Source of the DNA: Xanthoparmelia taractica
Taxonomy: Eukaryota > Ascomycota > Lecanoromycetes > Lecanorales > Parmeliaceae
Reading direction: 5' to 3'
Assembly: GCA_033085395.1 (NCBI GenBank)
Contig: JANQBS010000403.1
Coordinates: 1-27,688 of the forward strand
Length of the DNA: 27,688 nt
The position numbers and the translations under genes are program-made. The notes under the pieces are model-generated. The model had not been told where the DNA came from. It worked only from the letters and a program-made list of their open reading frames with translations, and searched no databases. Shown here piece after piece: positions 1 through 9,983 of this stretch; positions within the stretch are counted from its first letter, which is position 1, and each line of letters starts with the position of its first letter.

Positions 1-748
1 AGCGAAATTATAATTATTCGATTAGAATAATATCGATTCTAATAGAGATAGTTATCTCGTATTATTATATTTAAAGTGTCTATTTTAAATATAACTAATT
101 ATATTACGATATATAACTTTCTCTCAATAATTAAAGAATATATATAAAGATAATATAATATCGAAGAAGATATATCTCTTCTAAATAGATTAGCGATAAT
201 TAAAATAATAATTAGAAATATATAGATATATCAAAACCATAAGTAGATATATATACTCGAATTTGCTATCGCAGAATAGATAGTAGATTACTATTATAAT
301 TAACGTGCTAGTAATTCTTCTAGTAATCAAGTAAATCAAATGCATTAATAGTAATAGAAATAACTCGCCAAGCTCTAGATAATTGCGAAGATCTTTCGTA
401 ACACGATATTAAATGCGATAGCGAGCTTAGCTTAATAACGTGATAATAAAGTAAAATAATAGTAATAGCGATAATAAAGTGAAGTGATAACTAGAATAAT
501 AATTAGAATACTTTCGTATGATTCTTTATAGAGTAACTTCTTCTATATATAGTATATTTCCTATATCCCTACATATAATATGAAATACCCCTACATATAT
601 TAGAAATTTCTTAGATTATTTTATAATACCAGCACGTCTCTTAGATTATTTCATAAAAATTAAATAATATAATCTTAATATTATATTATATCATGATATG
701 GTATCGACACCCCATATTTTAGATTATTCCAGATCTTTCCAACTCGTA
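1..748 (-). mobile_element. TIR element, right-hand part (hAT-like family)
   Basis: The segment from about 286 to 748 aligns along its length with 18536-19090, the right part of the complete TIR element at 17879-19090. It ends in the same inverted terminus: read from the other strand the last bases are TACGAGTTGGAAAGATCTGG. The left end lies outside the window, so the partner target duplication (expected to be ACCTTAAC, 749-756) cannot be checked. Bases 1-285 do not clearly match the interior of the other copy, so this may be a different subfamily. No transposase frame is visible. Compared with 18536-19090, the differences are mostly C-to-T in CpA context, and this copy is the more mutated one. 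The strand assignment simply takes the 17879 copy as plus at its left end. Confidence 0.7.
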
Positions 749-959
749 ACCTTAACGATAACTAATTAGTATATACTATAAGTTCGATAGACTTTAAGAA
801 TCTTATATCTTAAATATATCTTCGTTGACTAGAAGGACTTACTTAAGAGAAGATCTTACTCGTTTTAAGATCGCTTTTTAATCGATTTATCTCGTTGTAA
901 TTTATACTCTTAAAAGATTCTTTTTACTAGATTTAAGAGTAATATTTTATTTATATCTA

Positions 960-2758
960 ACGTGCGATGTGCGAGTAGTACGTCTTGAACTTATAATTAA
1001 TCTATATCTACGGTTGTACTTATTCGTCTCTTTCGCAAGTAACTCTCTAATATTACTTTCTAGACTCTTATCTACCTAAAATTTCTTTACGCCTCGTTTT
1101 AATAGTTATATTCTCGAAGTAATAGACTTAGAAGATTGTAAGCGTTTTCGTAGTATCCCTAGTACGATCGGATCTAATATTCCTCTCTCTAACTACGTCG
1201 GAGGGTTCTATATCTCTATTAGCTATTCTAATATCGTTTCTAGAGATCTTAACCCTATATTAATCTACTTTAGATCTAATTACGAGAATAATAATACGCT
1301 CTAGATCTACGAGTGTAATAAATAAATCTTTACTAAAGGGCGGGCTAGAGAGTTTAGCTTAAGTATACTCTTTAGTAATAGAATCGCTAGATTATTACTC
1401 TAATAACTTATATAATCTATTATATAACGAATCTCTTTAATTTATATCTTAAGATTTAATCTTTTCGAATAGACGAGGAGATCTTTAATAAATTAATAGT
1501 CGAGAACGTCTATCGCCTAGATATCTACTAATTTAGTACAGGATCTAGTAAATATCTCCGTAGTAGTATATAGTGCTATTTCACAGTAGGTCTTTAGAAA
1601 TCTTAACTGCGTCGATAGACCGAAATCATATATTTTAATAAACAACTTAGGAGTTCTAGATCGTACGAGAATATTTTCTAGTTTAATATCACGATAAGTA
1701 ATATTCTTCTCGTTGTATAGATATATAAGGGTCTATAGTGCCTAGCGAAGGATAGTTCTTACTTTCTTCGACAAGATCCTTTATAATTTCGTTAGATTAC
1801 CTAAGAGTATATATTCTATTATTAGAATAGATCTACTATTATTATCGATAGAGTCTATAAAGCTTACGATATACTTCTATAAATATATTAATAAATCCCT
1901 AAGCGTCTTGATAAGTAATAATACCTACATATATAATATCCTAGGATATTACGATTTCTATATAAGCTTTAATATTCTATCTAAGTTTTTTAGTCTTTAA
2001 ATTATTTAGTAGTAAATAGCTCGCCTATACGAGGGTTACTAGCTTTATAGACTATTCTAAATTAGTCTATATCGATCTTATTATATAAGAGATAGATATT
2101 TCGACGATCTTCTCGGCGTTATACGAATCGCCTAATCTCTAACGTAGACTAAATAGCTAGCGAATCGATCTTTGAAATATTATCCTCGTATCTTCTTCGA
2201 TATATATTCTAATTTCTATCGTAACGGTACTAATATTTACTACGAGTAGGGAAAGAGATTTCGAATATAAGTATACTAACTCGAATCTTAGTTTACTCGG
2301 CCGAGTATAGTATATATATATTATTATACTTAAGCGACTAAAACTCATTATTAATCGAAGAGGCACTTATCTCGATATTATTCGTTAGTAATATATTATT
2401 TAGCCTTAGAAATTCGAACTTCTAGTTGAAATCGATACGAAAATACTATCTACTTATATCGTATTTATTATCTAGATCTAGATTTTCTAATAGCTAGATA
2501 TTATACTTTTTCTCGTCGATCCCGAAGACGAAGTCTTATATAATATCTTTTAACTCTAAATTAAATTATAAATAGAGCTTAAGCTTCGAAGAGCGTAAGA
2601 TATAGAAAGTATATTTATAACTTCTTAAGTTATCGTATTCTAAAATACGGCTAATATCGTCTTCAAAGTAAAATAATATTAGGTGATTAATATTATAATC
2701 GAATCGAAGCGATATTATAGCGTTTGGTTCTATCGGCTTCACGATAAAAATAGTATTT
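960..2758 (-). pseudogene. FHA-domain serine/threonine protein kinase, RIP-destroyed
   Basis: The minus strand carries a clear protein-kinase frame with many stops. Upstream is an FHA-like segment (about 2520-2380) with the readable core DISR, stop, YFRIDF, matching the SRxHxxI phosphothreonine-binding signature once His is allowed to have become Tyr. The kinase N-lobe shows FRIVYKASNPRIGELF near 2070-2015 (glycine-loop strand and beta 3). IVSFIDSI and IIEYILLGNL follow around 1880-1810. The catalytic loop YRDIKLENILV is at 1696-1664 (HRD with His now Tyr), DFG as DFGLSTQ at 1627-1607, a degraded APE motif as YTTTEIF, then VDI, stop, AIDVL. The lobe closes with LNSLARP near 1345. A further C-terminal tail is readable to about 960. 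The reading frame shifts once between 2040 and 1880, by an intron or an indel. The family role would be phospho-dependent signalling, as in Rad53/Chk2-type FHA kinases, but the exact subfamily is not resolved. It cannot encode an active enzyme now. Confidence 0.85.
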
Positions 2759-3249
2759 AAATAATTAAATTCTATTATTACGAGGCTAGATTATTAAAAT
2801 AGAGTAAGAAATAATAGTAAGATTACTTTAATTTTAAATAGAAAGAGGAATAAGAGAAAGAGAATTCTATTATATCTATATAATAAATTTTATAGAGAGT
2901 ATATAATAAGATAGTAATATATTAGTAGGCTCTTAGCGATTCTAAGAAAATACACGTCTAGTCGTCTATTAGTAGAGGGGTATTATTAATCTAGAGTGTA
3001 AGTTATAATTTCTAATACCTCGCATTACGTGGGGCGCTAACGCTTACTTAATTAACTTAACTCGATTTTTATCTAATCTCTCGTCTTTATAGCGTTATCT
3101 TCTCTCTCTCTTCTTATTATACTATTTCTTATAGTCGAGTCTTCTTTCGTAAATAAGACTTATTATTCTTACTTTACGAATCTTAAATACGTAAATCGTC
3201 GCTTAGAATAGAATTTTTACTCTCTAGATAGAGGAGAAGCTATATAGAA
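2759..3249. other. Intergenic segment between divergent ruined genes
   Basis: This roughly 490-bp stretch lies between the 5' ends of the minus-strand FHA kinase and the plus-strand coiled-coil gene, so it probably held their divergent promoters. It is heavily RIP-mutated and no core promoter element can be singled out from the TA-rich background. The stretch near 3030 (GCATTACGTGGGGCGCTAAC) is the least AT-rich part. Confidence 0.35.
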
Positions 3250-4923
3250 ATGTTAATAGGATTAGATAAATAGAAGAGATAGTAATATAGTATCGGAAAG
3301 CAGCTAGCGATATAAGAGAGAGTACGCCCTTAAAAAGGCTAAAAAATACGCTAAACGATATACGTGATCCCTAATTAATTACTACGGCCATAGAATTATA
3401 TTAAACGCTAAAGATTCTAAGGAATATATCTCTAATTATTTATTTTAGTAGACTAAAGTAGAATATTATAGATTAGAGTATAAGAAGCTCGAGAAGAAGA
3501 ATTATTATCGGGTTAATAGATTAGTAATACTAGAAGTGACTAATTTAGATATATTCTAGAATATCGAACTCGATCGCGTTAAGTGTAAAGTAGGAAATAT
3601 AGCTCGAATGCTAGTCGATTTCTCTATTAGTAAGACTTTATTAGAGATTAAAGATTATAGGAATTCGATTAAGAATAGCGACTATTAGTAGAGATTAGAG
3701 AAGTTTTAAGAGTCTTTATTTAAGGCTAAGAATTACGAAGATTCTATTACGAATTCTATATACTAGCGAAATAAAAAGAAACTTTATAGTACTTAACTTA
3801 AGATCGAGCTGAAGAGAACGAAACTCGAACGCGCTAAACGCTCTATAGACTCGAGAGCCCGAGATCTAGCTACTTTCTCTATCGATAAGGCCTTATTAGA
3901 AGCTAAAGACTATAAGAATTCTACGATAGACTCTAGATATTAATAGAATAAGAAGAAGTATTATAAGACTAAATATAAAAAGCTAAAGTAAGAGTTTTAA
4001 AAGCGATAGAAAAGTATATATCTAGAAGGTAGAGAGATCTTTCTTAAGTCTCTAGAAGACGAAGAATCTTCTTCTAAGACTCTAAATCTCTCTAGACTAA
4101 AGATAAGAGCACGAAAGTTATCGACGTTAATAGAGCGTCGTAACGCTAGAGTTATTAGAAGTACTATATAGCGAGAGAAAGAGATAGACTGGCTACTATC
4201 GAAGGCTATCGCGAGTAGTCTAAATTCGAATACGAGTATCAATAATATAAAGAACGCACGCTCCATCGAGCGTCGCTAAAGTAAGAATAAATATCGACGC
4301 TAGCGTACAGAGGTAGTAGAGAGAACGCCGCCGTTACTACTCTCAGTCTATTTCGTTATCTAGACGCTATATAATAGCTACGCGACCTATAAATTCGACG
4401 AATTAAGAATATAACGATTAACGATTAAGAAGCTATATAAGGGCTTAATATAATAAAGACGCTATAAGGTTATAAATAAAATTTCGAATGAGAAATAGAA
4501 GAAGTTATATTCGTAATCGCAAAATCCTTACGTAATCTCGAGCTTTCTAGATTTCTCTATAGTAAGAGTATAATAACGTCGTAAACGTAAGAACATCGCG
4601 CGATAGAAACGCCGCCTGGATAGGGATAATACTTATCTCGAGTTAAGCGTAGTATTATAGTTAATCTCTTCGCGTTTACGTAGTAGTACGAGTCTTTACG
4701 AAAAGGGAATATTCTAATATTAGCTAACGAGAGAGATACGCTACGCCGTCGCCGTCGTTAAAAATTCGCAATATACTTCTAGAATACTTTTCGCCAATTT
4801 TTCTTTATTCTATTCTCAAAGCTAACGATAATACTCTTCGTATATCTTGCTAACTATTAATGGGAGCGATAGATATAATAGCCCTATAGATCGATTCTAG
4901 AGCTCGATTACGCTAGAGTAATA
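3250..4923 (+). pseudogene. Lys/Glu-rich coiled-coil protein gene, RIP-destroyed
   Basis: One plus-strand frame starting at the ATG at 3250 can be followed for about 558 codons with many TAA, TAG and TGA codons, nearly all explicable as former Gln, Trp or Arg codons. The sequence is rich in Lys, Glu, Tyr and Arg with heptad-like character. A motif recurs three times at about 3640-3680, 3725-3765 and 3890-3945: LLEIKDYRNS, LFKAKNYEDS and LLEAKDYKNS, each followed by xxxS-Y. An acidic Ser cluster (EDEESSSKTLNLS) lies near 4050, followed by a basic region. No catalytic domain is recognised and I do not know the family. The antisense open frame at 3997-4266 is a shadow of this gene. The head-to-head arrangement with the FHA kinase suggests the two travelled together. 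Translation in this frame becomes poor after about 4923. Confidence 0.6.
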
Positions 4924-5533
4924 ATATTAACTTGAACGAAGATGTTCTAGAGATAGACTATAGTAACTCTATTCTATAACGAGATGGTAAATATAGAGTA
5001 GCTGGGGTACGAATATTAGTGTCTTAGTAACCGGGCGTTTTCGTTCTATGTATACATGTTACTCGTAAAGCTAGGGTATTCAGCCTTGGTAAATAGTTAG
5101 ACTTATTAGAACTGCAATTAGATCAAGTTAATAATGATATGTAACGAATAAATTAAGTGTAGGGAGAAACTATCTATCTAGAAAGGAATATCTATGAGGG
5201 ACGCCAAGGCCTGTAGAGGCTAGTCCCCGATTGGGAAGGTAAGCCGACTTGGTGTTGTAGACCTATGTGGTCGTCACACTCGTAACAAGACTTCTTATTC
5301 TCCAGGTTTTAGTTTGTAGACTCGTAATTAAAATATTAAGCTATCGGTACGCTTTCGCTATACGATCTTAAATACCAGCTAAGCGCTATTAAGACTATAT
5401 ATATACTCTAGGTAAGTTAGTTAGCCGATAATAAGCTAGACGTATATGAATAACTATAACGACTTGAAGACTAAGATTGTTAGGTAATAAAGGAGAGTAG
5501 TTTCTAGAAGATGTAATAGATGTATTGAAAGCG
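4924..5533. other. Transition from heavy to light RIP, no gene recognised
   Basis: From about 4990 CpA and TpG reappear (for example around 5180-5300) and GC content rises. No frame of useful length and no RNA gene was recognised. The change in base composition marks the left border of the less mutated island. Confidence 0.5.
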
Positions 5534-5592
5534 CGTAAGGATTTTAGTGTCGCAGGGGATTTTATATCGTAGGGACTCCTATACCGTAGTAA
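5534..5592 (+). repeat. 17-bp minisatellite, cluster 1
   Basis: Three consecutive 17-base units and part of a fourth are readable, starting at 5534 (CGTAAGGATTTTAGTGT), 5551 (CGCAGGGGATTTTATAT), 5568 (CGTAGGGACTCCTATAC) and 5585 (partial). The unit consensus is close to CGYAGGGAYTYTAKRT. A second cluster of the same unit family lies at 6318-6419. Confidence 0.65.
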
Positions 5593-5925
5593 ACGGGGTA
5601 ATGAATCTCTAAGTGTGAGACTCCAGCTGCTCGCTAAAGGGGAGCGCTATAACGAGAAGTACTACTCGTTTCTAGGTCTATTACTATAGTATTTTCTATA
5701 GGAGATTATACCTAGGAGGAAGTTTTTAAGAGGGACTCGTTTAATCTACTTGGTTTCACCTTTAAGAGTTACTTAAGAATAACTACTTAGGGATATCAAT
5801 AATACGATAGCATTAGCTTTAGCGTAGATAAATTCAAGTATTTCAACCGACCACGAGTAGTTTATTCTTTAACTACGCATGACCTTATGAATAGTTAGTG
5901 AATCGCCAGAGCTGCAATAAGTTAT
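5593..5925. other. Unassigned sequence before the solo LTR
   Basis: This stretch is moderately AT-rich and only lightly RIP-mutated. All frames are interrupted within a few tens of codons and no motif or RNA fold was recognised. It may be the remains of the element that carries the 17-bp repeats. Confidence 0.35.
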
Positions 5926-5930
5926 AAGAG

Positions 5931-6201
5931 TGTTGAATCGCTAATAATGTGAATTACTACTCGTAGTGTGAGTCATTTTTGATATACCTCATCACTTATG
6001 AAGTGGATCACTTTTGGTGCACATCGCGGCTGATAAGGTGAACTACGCCTGGTGAGATAAACGATATTTAATGTACGCTATCGCTGGTGTGATACATTAT
6101 ATAAGTTTATATCTCCTGAAGGTTCTTCTAATAAACCCGATTTCTTGCTATTGCAATATCTTTAGTAATAATAATTATTAAGATATATTCTAATTTCTTG
6201 A
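5931..6201 (+). mobile_element. Probable solo LTR of a copia-type retrotransposon
   Basis: The 271-bp segment begins TGTTGAATCG, a start typical of copia LTRs and like the one inferred for the full copia element at 17030. It holds a TATA-like ATTATATAAG near 6096 followed about 30 bp later by AATAAA (near 6130), the usual U3-R order. It is bracketed by the 5-bp direct repeat AAGAG at 5926-5930 and 6202-6206. The 3' end reads TTGA rather than the canonical CA, so the right border is less certain than the left. No internal retrotransposon domains flank it, hence solo. It is much less RIP-mutated than the copia element at 17-26 kb. Confidence 0.55.
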
Positions 6202-6317
6202 AAGAGTATAAATATAGAACGTCGATTAGAGGCTTGTAGAAACCTTTATAACGCAGGGATCTTTAAGTATATTTTTAAAATTATAGACTTTAAAGAATTT
6301 GAGAGAGGAACTTAGAA

Positions 6318-6419
6318 GTATAGAAACTCTAAAAGCATAGAGATTCTAAAAGTGTAAAGATCTATATCGTAGAGACTTTTTTTACCGTAAGGATTCTAAA
6401 GATATAGGGTCTAAAAAGG
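6318..6419 (+). repeat. 17-bp minisatellite, cluster 2
   Basis: About six degenerate units of 16-18 bp are readable, for example GTATAGAAACTCTAAAA (6318), GCATAGAGATTCTAAAA (6335), a CGTAGAGACT unit at 6368 and CGTAAGGATTCTAAAGAT (6386). They are the same family as the cluster at 5534-5592. A further unit-like piece, CGCAGGGATCTTTAAG, occurs near 6252. The solo LTR at 5931-6201 sits between the clusters. Confidence 0.6.
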
Positions 6420-6487
6420 TGATATCGACACTCGCCTCCGTGTTACTATCGTATAAGACTTGAACGCCATAATTTTAGCCTTCTTCG

Positions 6488-6715
6488 ATGGTTGCTGGAG
6501 AGTCGTGTGTATTTATAGCAGTCAATAACGAACTAATGATCGTTTGCGATGGTTAGGCGGGTGAGTCTGACGGCACGGCGGCTTGTGAAGAGGACGGTTC
6601 GAGCGTTAACGGGGATAGCGTCGGCAGTGATGACTGTGACCTTGACCCTCTTGATCGAAAAAGACCTTTGAATTTAATAGGCGTTTCTATTAAAACTTTG
6701 CGACTTTGCAGCTGA
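6488..6715 (+). pseudogene. Short acidic Ser/Gly/Asp-rich reading frame with one in-frame stop
   Basis: The frame from the ATG at 6488 to the TGA at 6713 spans 75 codons with a single TAG at 6554-6556, where a Gln codon would fit. After the stop the sequence becomes strikingly protein-like and low-complexity: AGESDGTAACEEDGSS followed by NGDSVGSDDCDLDPLDRKRP. This composition is typical of a disordered segment. The region has near-normal GC and few RIP changes. A GTGAGT splice-donor-like hexamer at 6561 lies inside it, so intron structure is possible. No family is recognised, and it may be a chance frame in GC-balanced DNA. Confidence 0.35.
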
Positions 6716-7506
6716 AAGGGCGTGAGAAGTATATGAAAAAGCGAGTTGCAGCTTCATAGCGCGCCGCGAGGTAGGTAGAGAAGGGTAATACTCGTCTAAT
6801 TGACTGGATTAGACCGATTAATTAACGTATCTGAGATCACTAGCTATGATTTAGTATCTTCTCACTTCTTAAAAGTAAACGATAAAGTATCGAAGATGGA
6901 AGTAGAAGTGAAATCGATGATTCGGGATTTAGGATATCTTGCCTTGGTTGTTTCTCTTATAGGCTCGTACGTATCGACGATCCCAAGGATGTAAAGGAAT
7001 ATCCCGAATTATCTCCGGAGTACCGGCTCTGACGGGCAGATCTACTCTTTAGAAGTTCAATCACTTTTAGCGCGGGGCTTCCTTACCAAGTCGAGTAATT
7101 AGCTCACGCTTGACCAGATCGAGAGAGCTAGTTCTTTCTAGCACGCCCCGCTAGTTCTAGCACGCGCTTTATTCTGGCAACCTCGCCCTCTGGCATTCAC
7201 GGTCCCGGCTTTTACTGTATTGCTTTCCGCGATGCTACCTTTCACTGCGCTTCATAGGACTATCTCTACCCGTGCTAGCTTTATTCTTCTACTATTTATA
7301 TATTAGAATTTTCATATAACCGACGGTTAAAATAGGAGCTATTTTTTTTCGGGCTTAAATGCATGCCCACTTCTTTTCCCCATCTTTCTACTTCTACCTA
7401 TTCTACTTCTATTCTTTACTACTTCTTCCCTTACTTAACTACAGTAAAGATATATTAAAATACAATAGAATCTTTAATATATTATTAAAAGCAACTGGCC
7501 GGTTAA
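6716..7506. other. Island sequence without a recognisable gene
   Basis: GC is higher here, especially 7020-7250. A 64-codon frame at 6800-6994 ends in a hydrophobic stretch (LGYLALVVSLIGSYVS), but no family is recognised and an overlapping frame reads equally well. A pyrimidine-rich tract of TTCTACTTC-type repeats covers about 7370-7440. No RNA gene was recognised. Confidence 0.35.
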
Positions 7507-7856
7507 AAAGGATTCCTAACGACCAGCCTACTCCGAGGATACCCCTATCAAGAGAGTAGGTATTGGAATTATTATCTCGGCTTCCCCAACGTCGCTATCG
7601 TTACCATTACTTATACTACTAAATATATCCTATACGACATCAGATCCCTTAGCACTTATATGCGTTTCGAAGTCTCGACTGAACTAGGTCTCTCGTTTGA
7701 CGGTTTCTCCACCTTTAAGTCATGCGAAACCTCACGAATAGTATAATCAAAGTCTTTAGATAGTATATTAACAAGCAACGAGTACGAGGCTTTCTAAGCT
7801 CGAGTTAGCTTAAAGGTCGATATATCGAATTTATACGTACGATCTCCATTATACTG
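7507..7856 (+). pseudogene. Unidentified coding-like fragment
   Basis: A plus-strand frame without an ATG is open from 7507 to the TAA at 7744 (79 codons) and continues with only one more stop to about 7856. The amino-acid composition is protein-like, with segments such as YWNYYLGFPNVAIVTITY and FEVSTELGLSFDGFSTFK. The stops fit former Gln codons. It may be an exon of a degraded host gene or a chance frame. No family or partner is recognised. Confidence 0.3.
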
Positions 7857-8702
7857 AGAGACCACCGTTCGTGATCAGTCGATCGATAAGTATAATATCT
7901 TTCATTTCTACGGATAATTAATACAACGTCTACGCTATATAATTACGCTAGCTAATCTACTTTTTTCATTAAGTTTAATTTCCTTCTGGTAAACTACTAC
8001 GCTTTTACTTTTACTATATAAGGCATTTTCTATCTTTCCTATTAATTCAACGTCCTTAGTAGAGAACGGGCGAAGGAACATATCAAAGACGAGTACCAAT
8101 ATATCTCTGAACTTCCTGCTCCACTTTTGGATCCCTTTATCTCGTCTTCCTCGCACTTCTGTACTCCATTTTCGAACCGTCCCTCCAGGTCCATTTTTGG
8201 GACCCAAAACAAAGTTTCAATTTTAGCCCCCTCCCTTACGCTCCGATTCTGGCACTGGGAGAGTAGGGACACCCCCGAATTCCCTGGGTTCATCTCTGAA
8301 AGTCTACACACCCTAATACAATATATTAACTCGAAGGCTACACAACTCAAACACAAATCCAAACAATGTCATAGAATTAGAACGCACAAAATTAAAAAGT
8401 TCAATACGCTTAGAAGTTTAGTATTATCTTATTACTCTAGATAATACAGTAACATACAACGGAAAGCATACCCTCGAAGAATATACATCCTTCGAGTTAA
8501 TACACTATCTCAGAGTGTAGCCTTGCGCTATAGATCGCGAGCACCCTTGCTACTTTACGCTCTTGCCAACCTAAAACCGATCTTGAGATTTTAGTTCTAA
8601 CACTATATTGTAGCTAATATCATCGTTGAAAAGTTCTTTAATTCCCGCGACCTTTATTTATTCTTATACGTCACACTATCTGAGAACTGGTATTATTAAA
8701 TA
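7857..8702. other. Balanced-composition segment with overlapping antisense frames
   Basis: Around 8100-8300 the DNA is only weakly mutated and open frames of about 90-106 codons occur on both strands over the same bases (7935-8207 and 8042-8362 minus, 8127-8444 plus). None shows a recognised motif, and they cannot all be real, so no gene is called. On the minus strand the motif CCAAAAATGGA recurs three times in degenerate form near 8195, 8170 and 8130, perhaps a remnant of a small repeat. Confidence 0.35.
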
Positions 8703-9491
8703 ATTAACATTATCTTAGACTCGATATTTATAAGAGAAGAGTCTATATTAATAGGAATAATTGGTAAAAAAGATAATATAGAAGCGCTAACGAAGATTAA
8801 GTGTAAATTACGAAACGACGAGAGGAACGATTAAAGATCGGGAAGTATAAGTAAGCTTGATTCGAATATAAGTAATTCGGACTCGAAAAGTAATCTCTAC
8901 AATAGTATCGCACTTAATAAATTATCTAGTCTGGATCTTCCGCTAACTCAAAAAACAAAGATGTTAATAATTATTAACTTACAGAATAACTTCTTTAGCG
9001 TCCCGGATAATCACTACTAAATTATAAGTTGTAATTTCGTCCCCCGTCTAACTTAGGCGATTTTATACTTCCGCAAAGACGAAGGTATTATCTACTAAGT
9101 GTGTACGGATCTGAATTAAAAGGTGAAGTCACACATAGCGAGAATTAACGGGGTCGAAATATATGGCGAGCTCCTCAATGTGATGGATAAGGAAAAGGAC
9201 TTGATAGTGACGAAATATCACTACTTCGCTTTCGAACAGATAGCATTGCTAGAGGCTTTACGAATAAATCTAATCATTAATTATATCTATCTTTGCGGCT
9301 CTTTAACTGATGTGGATATTCACTTCACAGTAGCAAACGCAGTACGGCACGGACTGCATGTGACTATAGTTGAAGATTGCCTTGGGTTTCGAAGCGTAGA
9401 GGAGCACGAAGAAGCCAAGCGTTAGATAATAGATATTATGGGTGTGAATGAGATTGAATGTGAAGGAATAATTATGAAATCTGAGGACTGA
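8703..9491 (+). pseudogene. Isochorismatase-family cysteine hydrolase, inactivated
   Basis: One frame runs through the whole interval with stops at 8832, 9018, 9054, 9096, 9117, 9423 and finally 9489, mostly where Gln or Trp would fit. After a hydrophilic Ser/Asp-rich N-terminal stretch the isochorismatase core begins at 8961: MLIIINLQNNFFSVPDNHY corresponds to the family's IxDLQNDF. The catalytic Asp has become Asn (AAC at 8976-8978), a typical RIP change. The catalytic Lys survives in LIVTKYHYFAFEQ (Lys at 9213-9215), as does the nucleophile in IYLCGSLTDVDIH (Cys at 9294-9296). VRHGLHVTIVEDCLGFRS is the expected C-terminal strand. The open frame at 9123-9425 is only the longest unbroken part and starts with GTG after a mutated codon, so it is not a true gene start. 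The family hydrolyses isochorismate or related amides such as nicotinamide; the substrate here is unknown. Confidence 0.85.
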
Positions 9492-9677
9492 CTCGTGTTA
9501 GATACGAAATCCCTTGGAGATAAATAAGGGATAAAGTGGGCCGCGAAAGGGCCGGAGATGCAGATAGAGATACGGTGTCCTTTTTCTTGCAGTATGGCTT
9601 TGTGATACCATAAGAACTGCGAGTAAATAATATTACTATTATTATATCTCGAACGTCAAGGGGTTTATTAGAAGTAG

Positions 9678-9983
9678 GGGAAAGAATATAAGAAAGACGC
9701 GTTTCATATAGACGATCTTGATTCGTTAATAATTAGCTCGAAAGACCTACCTCAAGGCGTGACTAATAAATGGAAGTCGGGAGCTTCAAGATAGTCTAGC
9801 CTGCTTACGGCTTTTAACGATGAGCAAACATCTAGAAGTTCGACGTTAGAATACCTCAATTAAAGCCTAGGGTCTGCCCCTGTCCCCTCTCCTGTTACTC
9901 GAAGTCTTGATTTAGAAGTCTTTCTTTCTACGACCGAATATAAAGCCCGAGACCTCCCACTTCGCTTTGAACTGCGAAGGTCT
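9678..9983 (+). pseudogene. Ser-rich continuation of the isochorismatase frame
   Basis: This is the same reading frame as the isochorismatase remnant and reads as disordered, Ser/Leu-rich protein with stops at 9792 and 9861. Recognisable stretches are FHIDDLDSLIISSKDLPQG, LTAFNDEQTSRSSTLEYL and LEVFLSTTEYKARDLPLRF. Between 9492 and 9677 the same frame has several more stops but remains partly readable. It is probably the C-terminal part of the same large protein rather than a separate gene. No second enzymatic domain is recognised. Confidence 0.45.

Noticed and set aside
530..748. The repeats at 530-748, 17880-18115, 18870-19090 and 27385-27605 as LTRs of one large retrotransposon
   Set aside because: Their orientations are inverted in pairs, the termini are inverted repeats and the flanking duplications are 8 bp, so they are TIR element ends, not LTRs.
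2157..2366. 69-codon minus-strand open frame
   Set aside because: It overlaps the FHA-kinase pseudogene in another frame; the frame matching the FHA and kinase motifs has stops.
3997..4266. 89-codon minus-strand open frame
   Set aside because: It is antisense to the Lys/Glu-rich coiled-coil frame and is open only because CTT, TCT and TTT replace the Lys/Glu codons.
7935..8444. Three overlapping open frames on both strands
   Set aside because: They are mutually exclusive, of average composition and without motifs; GC-balanced DNA with few stops explains them.
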